Shown here: positions 59,368 through 64,000 of the stretch, piece by piece
Numbering within the stretch: position 1 is the stretch's first letter
Layout of the letters: each line of letters starts with the position of its first letter
Origin: CAWJFJ01 sp963800065
Lineage (GTDB): Bacteria > Actinomycetota > Acidimicrobiia > Acidimicrobiales > UBA8190
Assembly (NCBI GenBank): GCA_963800065.1
Contig: CAWCZO010000011.1
Location: 716,343 to 780,342, forward strand
Reading direction: 5' to 3'
Length of the DNA stretch: 64,000 nt
Program-made: the position numbers and the translations under genes
Notes under the pieces: model-generated
Seen by the model: the letters and a program-made list of their open reading frames with translations, nothing else
Database searches by the model: none
Told to the model about the DNA's origin: nothing

Positions 59368-60423
59368 GTGGCCACGCCGGGCGCCGCCCTCATCTCGTTC
59401 CGCCTCGGCGGATCCGACGGTGTGTCGGTGGAGGCGGAGAAATGGCGGTCGGCTCTCGGCTTCCTCGGGTTCGACGTCCGCACGGTAGGGGGATCGGGCC
59501 CCGTCGACACCCTCCTGCCCGGACTGGCCATCGACGCACCCGACCCCCCCACCGACGACGAGATCGGCGACGCCCTCCGGGCCGCCGACCTGGTCGTGGT
59601 GGAGAACCTCTGTTCACTGCCTCTCAACCCGCCGGCCGCCGCCGGCGTGGCCAGGGTGCTGCGCGCCCGTCGTGCCGTTCTCCATCACCACGACCTCCCG
59701 TGGCAACGCGAGCGCTTCGCCACCTCACCGCCACCGCCCGACGATCCCCGGTGGGTCCACGTCACCGTCAACGAGCTCAGCCGACGTGAGCTGGCCGACC
59801 GGGGGATCGGGGCCACGGTGGTGCGCAACACGTTCGACGTCGACCCCCCGCCCGGCGACCGCCGGGCGACGCGGGAGAAGCTCGGCGTCGACGCCCACGA
59901 CCGCCTTCTCCTCCAACCGACGCGCGCCATCGCGCGCAAGAACGTCGGCGGCGGCCTGGCCCTGGCGGCGGGTATCGGCGCCACCTTCTGGCTCCTCGGA
60001 CCGGCCGAGGACGGCTACGGGCCCGAGCTCGAGCGCCTCCTGGCGGGGGCCCGGACCCGGGTCATCCACGGCCCCGCCGGCGACGACGCCCGCACCCAGA
60101 TGGCCGACGCCTACGCCGCCTGCGACGCCGTGGCCCTCCCGTCGACGTGGGAGGGCTTCGGGAACCCGTCCATCGAGTCGGCCGTCCACGACCGGCCCCT
60201 GGCCATCGGCCCCTACCCGGTGGCCAACGAGCTCCGGGCCTTCGGCTTCAGCTGGTTCGCCCACGACGATCCCGGTGGACTGGCGGCGTGGCTGGACGTC
60301 CCCGACGGGAGTCTGCTGGAGGACAATCACGGGATCGCCCGCCGGCACTTCTCCCGGCAAGACCTTCCCGCCCGCCTGGAACGCCTGTTGGCCGGTGCCG
60401 GTTGGTCCACCTGGTCGCGGTGA
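59368..60423 (+). CDS. Glycosyltransferase family 4-like protein
   Basis: 351 residues of GT-B fold. The N-terminal half holds LISFRLGGSDGVSVEAEKWR, the acceptor-side motif typical of GT4 proteins, and VLHHHDLPWQRERFA. The C-terminal half holds LLLQPTRAIARKNVGGGLAL, FWLLGPAEDGYGPELERLL, and VALPSTWEGFGNPSIESAVH with the donor-binding EGFGNPxxE. Donor and acceptor are unknown. The GTG at 59368 follows a TAGGGT box 10 bp upstream and has no ribosome site, so may be leaderless. Confidence 0.87.
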   Translation: MATPGAALISFRLGGSDGVSVEAEKWRSALGFLGFDVRTVGGSGPVDTLLPGLAIDAPDPPTDDEIGDALRAADLVVVENLCSLPLNPPAAAGVARVLRARRAVLHHHDLPWQRERFATSPPPPDDPRWVHVTVNELSRRELADRGIGATVVRNTFDVDPPPGDRRATREKLGVDAHDRLLLQPTRAIARKNVGGGLALAAGIGATFWLLGPAEDGYGPELERLLAGARTRVIHGPAGDDARTQMADAYAACDAVALPSTWEGFGNPSIESAVHDRPLAIGPYPVANELRAFGFSWFAHDDPGGLAAWLDVPDGSLLEDNHGIARRHFSRQDLPARLERLLAGAGWSTWSR

Positions 60424-60453
60424 CCTCCTCCGGCGGCCCGGTACGCTGGCCCG

Positions 60454-61092
60454 ATGGCCATGCGCGCGTCGGATGACGTCGGGACGACAACCAAGCGGTT
60501 ACCGGCGGACCGACGGCGTCAGCAGTTGCTCGACGTCGCTCTCATCCTGTTCGCCGAGCGGGGCTACAACGCCACGACGATGGACGACACCGCCGAGGCG
60601 GCGGGTGTCACCAAGCCCCTTCTCTATCAGCACTTCGATTCCAAACGCGCCCTCTACCTCGAGCTCGTCGACTCCGTCGCCACCACCATGCTCGACGCCA
60701 TCGACAGGGCCGTGGTGGCCGCCGACGGGCCCCGGCAGCAGGTCGAGGGGGGGTTCGCCGCCTACTTCCATCTGGTGGTGACGCACCCGGCCGCCTTCAA
60801 CCTCCTCTTCGGCAGCAACGTCCCCAACGACCCCGAGCTGTCGCGGGCCGTCCGCAAGGTCCAGGACACCATCGCCGAGGCCATCGACCCGCTCATCGAC
60901 GCCGGGCTCGACGAGGACCACCGGCGCCTGCTGGCCTACGCCATGGTCGGCATGGCCGAAGGGGCCAGCCACCATTTCGTCGCCACCCGGAACCCCGTCG
61001 AACGGGGGACGGAGGAGGCGGAGGCCACCCGCCTGGCCCGCCGGCTGGCCGATCTGGCCTGGGCCGGGCTGCGTTCCGTGCACCCCGACTGA
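60454..61092 (+). CDS. TetR/AcrR-family regulator
   Basis: 212 residues. N-terminal HTH about 20-65: RRQQLLDVALILFAERGYNA, TTMDDTAEAAGVTKPLLYQH, FDSKRALYLELVDSVATTML. The helical C-terminal domain ends with FVATRNPVERGTEEAEATRL. No operator stands out in its upstream region and no target is apparent among its neighbours. A second ATG two codons downstream is an equally good start; TACGCT just upstream might be a -10 of a leaderless promoter. Confidence 0.9.
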   Translation: MAMRASDDVGTTTKRLPADRRRQQLLDVALILFAERGYNATTMDDTAEAAGVTKPLLYQHFDSKRALYLELVDSVATTMLDAIDRAVVAADGPRQQVEGGFAAYFHLVVTHPAAFNLLFGSNVPNDPELSRAVRKVQDTIAEAIDPLIDAGLDEDHRRLLAYAMVGMAEGASHHFVATRNPVERGTEEAEATRLARRLADLAWAGLRSVHPD

Positions 61093-61158
61093 GAGGACCG
61101 GCAGCCCCCACCCGCCTCGCCGACGCAAAACCCGACCAAGCCGATAAGCTTTAGGGTC

Positions 61159-61680
61159 ATGGGAACGAATCCCCGATCGCCCTTCGGCTTCCCGAATCCG
61201 GTGAACGAGGTGGCCGCCCGCGTGGTGGCCGGTGCCGTGGTCGTCCTCTGCGCCGCCACCGTCGGCTTCCGCCAGCCCTGGCTGCTCGTCCCCATCACCT
61301 ACGGATTCTGGGCCCGGGTGTTGACGGGACCGACCCTGAGCCCCCTGGGTCAGCTGGCCACGCGCCTCGTGGCCCCCCGGTTGGCCGCCCCCCGCCTGGT
61401 GGCCGGTCCCCCCAAGCGGTTCGCCCAGGGTATCGGCGCCCTCTTCTCCACCTCGGCGCTGGTGCTGTGGTTCGGCGTCAGGGCCCAGGGCGCCACGTGG
61501 GCCGTCGTCGGCGTGCTGGGCGCCGCCGCCCTGGCCGAGTCCGCTTTCGGGGTGTGCATCGGGTGTCGTCTGTTCGCCGGCCTGATGCGCATCGGGCTCG
61601 TCCCCGACGACGTGTGTGCGGCCTGTGCTGACATCAGCGTCCGCCACCCCGGGATCCGGCGGCAGCCGGCCGGCGGATGA
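61159..61680 (+). CDS. DUF4395 family membrane protein
   Basis: 173 residues with three or four helices: FPNPVNEVAARVVAGAVVVL, PWLLVPITYGFWARVLTGPT, LFSTSALVLWFGVRAQGATW and VVGVLGAAALAESAFGVCIG. Conserved Cys pair in GVCIGCRLF and a second CAAC motif near the C-terminus (DDVCAACADI), the usual DUF4395 end. Function is unknown; proteins of this family often sit beside thioredoxin-like or rhodanese genes, which is not so here. ATG start. Confidence 0.87.
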   Translation: MGTNPRSPFGFPNPVNEVAARVVAGAVVVLCAATVGFRQPWLLVPITYGFWARVLTGPTLSPLGQLATRLVAPRLAAPRLVAGPPKRFAQGIGALFSTSALVLWFGVRAQGATWAVVGVLGAAALAESAFGVCIGCRLFAGLMRIGLVPDDVCAACADISVRHPGIRRQPAGG

Positions 61681-61695
61681 GCGGGCCCGGAGGAC

Positions 61696-62226
61696 TCAGC
61701 CGAGACGCCCGGCCAACTCGGCCACCAGGCCCGAGAGCTCGGCGGCACAGATGACGTAGGCCTCCTCGTCGCCACCGGCGGGATCGTCCACGTCGCCCTG
61801 GTCGGCCGGGTCCACATCGGCCAGGGTCAGCTGCCGGACCCGGGTGACCAGCGGTTGCGACCCCCGGGGGAGGTGACGGGCCAACCATCGCAGGGTGGCG
61901 GTGCGGCCGGTGGCCTGGGGATGGCGGCGCCTGATGTAGCGGACGTGCTCGGCCGCCATGGCGACCACCAGGTCGGCGGCGGCGAGATCGGAATCGGTGA
62001 GCTGACGACTGCGGTGGGCGGAGGCGTCGAGACCGACGGTGGCCAGTGCGTCGCGTGTCCGCCGGCTGGTGGGTTGGTTCTCGACGACGTGCGTCCCCGC
62101 CGTGACGATGCGCACGGGAGCCCGTGCCGCCTCGAGCATGACGCCGGCCATGACCGAGCGGGCGGCGTTCCCGGTGCAGAGAACGAGCACGACGGGACGG
62201 TCGCCCGTCGGGTCGCCCCGCTCCAC
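61696..62226 (-). CDS. Low-molecular-weight protein-tyrosine-phosphatase family protein
   Basis: 176 residues. The P-loop CTGNAARSVMA (C-x5-R-S, about 17-24) sits at the N-terminus after VLVLC, and NQPTSRRTRDALATVGLDAS and ADLVVAMAAEHVRYI match the LMW-PTP/arsenate reductase fold. The general acid, normally in DPxG or DPY, is likely in DVDDPAGGDEEAY near residue 148. It may act on phosphotyrosine or arsenate. It starts with a GTG four bases after the lipoprotein stop, so both form one transcript. Confidence 0.88.
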   Translation of the reverse strand: MERGDPTGDRPVVLVLCTGNAARSVMAGVMLEAARAPVRIVTAGTHVVENQPTSRRTRDALATVGLDASAHRSRQLTDSDLAAADLVVAMAAEHVRYIRRRHPQATGRTATLRWLARHLPRGSQPLVTRVRQLTLADVDPADQGDVDDPAGGDEEAYVICAAELSGLVAELAGRLG

Positions 62227-62230
62227 GGAC

Positions 62231-62761
62231 CTATCCCTGAGGAGTGAGAACTGAAGGATTCTGCGCCGTCGTGGTGGTGGTGACCGGGGGGAGGCCCAGA
62301 TCGTGACGCAAGGCGTTGGCGGCCGCCTTCTCGGCCGTCTCCTCTTCCATCAACTTCAGGTTCTGGGTGGCCATGGCCAGAACGTTCTTCTCCACCGTCT
62401 GGTTCTTGGCCGCCGCCACGGAGACCTTGACGGCGTCGGTGGCCATGATGTCGAGGTCGCTCACCAACGCCGTGACCTGAGGCTTCATCGTCCCCGGGAA
62501 CTTGAGCGCGGCGATCTGGGTGCCGGCCGCCCGGAAGGCGACGGCGTACTTGGAGTTGCTCTGCGCCAGATGGGCCTGCGAGGTGTCCTTGGCCAAGGTC
62601 TTGTCGGTGGCGCTGATGATGGCCAGGAACTGCCGGGTCAGCGTGGCCACGCTCGGGGTGGTCGACGCCGGGGGCGACGAGCTGCAGGCCGAACAGGCCA
62701 TCACCGCCGCCAGGGCGACAGACGCCACCACCTTCCCCGTCCCCGAGCGCGCCGTCGTCAT
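62231..62761 (-). CDS. Predicted lipoprotein of unknown function
   Basis: 176 residues. Signal peptide TARSGTGKVVASVALAAVMA ends in a lipobox-like VMAC or CSAC (Cys 23 or 26), followed by a Ser/Pro/Thr-rich linker. The mature domain is helical (LTRQFLAIISATDKTLAKDT, TALVSDLDIMATDAVKVSVA, AMATQNLKLMEEETAEKAA) and ends in a poly-Thr stretch. No family recognised. It probably sits on the outer face of the membrane. Confidence 0.72.
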   Translation of the reverse strand: MTTARSGTGKVVASVALAAVMACSACSSSPPASTTPSVATLTRQFLAIISATDKTLAKDTSQAHLAQSNSKYAVAFRAAGTQIAALKFPGTMKPQVTALVSDLDIMATDAVKVSVAAAKNQTVEKNVLAMATQNLKLMEEETAEKAAANALRHDLGLPPVTTTTTAQNPSVLTPQG

Positions 62762-62874
62762 AGGGAAGTGAATGGTAATTGGCGGCGGCGTCGTATCAGT
62801 GCACCGTGCGCCGCCGGAGGGCGTGGTGACGCCGGTGGCGGACGGACGGCCCCGCCGCCACCGCCGGCGGTCTC

Positions 62875-63864
62875 TCAGTTCCCGTTCCCGTTGCCGTTCC
62901 CGTTCCCGCCGGGGCCGGGCAGCGTCGGTGTCGGTGCGTCGACGGTGTAGTTGGTCTGGAAGGTGTCGTGGGTGCCGTCGAGGAGGTCACCGACGACCAC
63001 GGCGGTCCCGGGAGCACACGAGATGCCCTCGAAGATGAAGACGGCGTTGCCGTCGTCGTCGAGGGTGGTGTAGCCACCGGTCTTGGTGCCCGTCCCCCCG
63101 TTCCCGGCGCTCCAGGTCTCGCCGCCGAGGCAACGGTCCTGGAGCTGGGCCGAGGAGATCTCCACCGGCGTCTCGGCGTACACGGGATTGTCCTCGAAGT
63201 AGAAGACAGCGTAGACGTTGGACCCCGTCGTGGTTCCGTCGCCCGTCTCGACCTCAGGGTTCGGGAACGCCGTGAGACCGGGGGCGGTCACGTTCGGCGG
63301 CAGAGCCGAGAGGGTCGTGGTGGCGGTGTAGTACGGGGCGTTCAGCAGGTCGGCCTCGATCAGGCTGGGCCCGGGGGCACACTCGGTGGCGTCCAGCTCC
63401 ACGGTGGCGTTGCCGTCGTTGTCCAGGGGAACGGTGGCGCTCTCGCCCAGGGGGACCGAGGGCGAGCTGCCCTCGTTGGCGTTGAAGGTCACGCCCTCAC
63501 AGGAGTTGAGGAGCTGCTGGGAGTAGATGAAGACGTCGTCGCCGGCGAAGCCCACCTGCGCCTCGACCTGGACCACGGCGTGGATCTCCGAGACCCCGGT
63601 CTCGATCACGGGGTTGGGGGAGACGGTGACCTGGATCTCGGTCACGGGGGCCGGGCCACCGGTGCCGCCGCTACCGGTGGTGGCGCAACCGGCCTTCTTG
63701 GCCGCCTTGCCCGTGTGGGTGGCACACCACTTGGGCGAACCCTTGGCGGCCGCCGAGGCCACCCCCGCCATGCCCAGGAGGGGCATGGCGACCACGACTG
63801 TCAGTGCTGTAAACCGCACAATACTACGGCGGACGTTTACTCGAGCGCTCTTCGTTGCAGACAT
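62875..63864 (-). CDS. Secreted protein with Gly-Asn repeat tail
   Basis: 329 residues from the ATG at 63864. Residues 1-36 are a signal peptide (basic SATKSARVNVRRSIVRF, hydrophobic TALTVVVAMPLLGMAGV, cleavage near ASA|AA). The mature part has two beta-rich segments of about 110 residues, each starting near SPNPVIETG / FPNPEVETG and ending near NATVELDATECAPG / NAVFIFEGISCAPG, so an internal duplication with conserved Cys is likely. The C-terminus is a run of Gly-Asn pairs encoded by a 6-bp repeat (62878-62907). No anchoring signal is seen. Function unknown. Confidence 0.75.
   Translation of the reverse strand: MSATKSARVNVRRSIVRFTALTVVVAMPLLGMAGVASAAAKGSPKWCATHTGKAAKKAGCATTGSGGTGGPAPVTEIQVTVSPNPVIETGVSEIHAVVQVEAQVGFAGDDVFIYSQQLLNSCEGVTFNANEGSSPSVPLGESATVPLDNDGNATVELDATECAPGPSLIEADLLNAPYYTATTTLSALPPNVTAPGLTAFPNPEVETGDGTTTGSNVYAVFYFEDNPVYAETPVEISSAQLQDRCLGGETWSAGNGGTGTKTGGYTTLDDDGNAVFIFEGISCAPGTAVVVGDLLDGTHDTFQTNYTVDAPTPTLPGPGGNGNGNGNGN
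62878..62907 (-). repeat. 6-bp repeat encoding the Gly-Asn tail
   Basis: Five GGGAAC-type units in a row at the 3' end of the secreted protein gene; prone to slippage, changing tail length without shifting frame. Confidence 0.75.
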
Positions 63865-64000
63865 GGGCCCATCATGGACGGCCGGGGCCCACTCTGGCAT
63901 CGTCACGGATGATGAAAATACGCTGAGAACTGAGCCGACCACGGGCAGCGAACAGTGCCCGCCGGGGCCGGGGCCCTTCTCTAGGGGATGTGGACCCCCG
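63865..64000. other. Upstream region of the secreted protein, to window end
   Basis: Read on the minus strand, TATTTT near 63913-63918 may be a -10 element for the secreted protein gene. No other feature is seen up to the window end. Confidence 0.3.

Overview
The window is high-GC chromosomal DNA from an actinobacterium. Lineage markers are a WhiB1-type iron-sulfur regulator next to a PdtaS-type histidine kinase, DUF3107, the histidine phosphatase/DUF3090/SCO1664 trio, an Mrp protein without the CxxC motif, menaquinone genes, and many GTG starts with GTGA/ATGA stop-start overlaps. A complete System I (Ccm) cytochrome c maturation operon is unusual for most Actinobacteria. Together with the F420-hydrogenase-beta-like protein it makes a deep branch such as Acidimicrobiia my best guess; that placement is inference.

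Layout. 1-2355: 3' part of aconitase. 2.35-3.65 kb: EthD-domain protein and an HtrA-like protease, divergent from an HxlR regulator with a clear operator. 4.2-13.3 kb: a compact menaquinone locus (merR-menG-menF, menD, menH, menA-menB, menE, menC) on alternating strands; the 12-bp palindrome GAGTGATCACTC lies both in front of the MerR gene and in the menB/menE divergent gap. 13.4-17.7 kb: a giant secreted Agd3-like deacetylase with six Ig-like repeats and a 10-G tract just upstream of its ribosome binding site. 17.8-30.2 kb: housekeeping and repair genes (amidotransferase, PIG-L deacetylase, secernin-like peptidase, DEAD helicase, Bcp, Fpg, FrhB-like protein, a frameshifted family-5 uracil-DNA glycosylase, phosphatase/DUF3090/SCO1664, SixA, EtfAB, GDPD).

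30203-32681 is an intact IS1595-family element with 24-bp perfect terminal inverted repeats and an 8-bp target duplication (ACCATGTC). Besides the transposase it carries a class II, serine-like tRNA whose anticodon reads CCA (the Trp anticodon), several strong RNA hairpins, a 41-residue acidic ORF and a two-helix membrane protein. It landed at the start codon of the GDPD gene, in what was the GDPD/whiB1 divergent promoter region. A perfect CRP-type site (TGTGA-N6-TCACA) survives in front of whiB1.

32.9-40.7 kb: signalling block (whiB1, HD-GYP response regulator, OmpR-type regulator, PdtaS kinase, PHP phosphatase, O-methyltransferase, PAS-PAS-GGDEF cyclase). 40.7-47.7 kb: paired ArsA-like ATPases, DUF3107, a frameshifted dGTPase, Mrp, a SufR-like regulator and a cysteine desulfurase (Fe-S module). 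47.7-49.8 kb: methyltransferase, MaoC-type hydratase and a divergent MerR regulator. 49.7-57.4 kb: ccmA-B-C-D-E-F-G-H-I, nearly every junction overlapping, plus ccdA. 57.4-64 kb: GDP-mannose dehydratase, enoyl-CoA hydratase, glycosyltransferase, TetR, DUF4395, LMW phosphatase, a lipoprotein and a secreted protein with a Gly-Asn tail.

Three otherwise well-conserved genes (menA, udgB, dgt) each appear broken by a single base in a short C/G run. This is as compatible with sequence error as with real decay.
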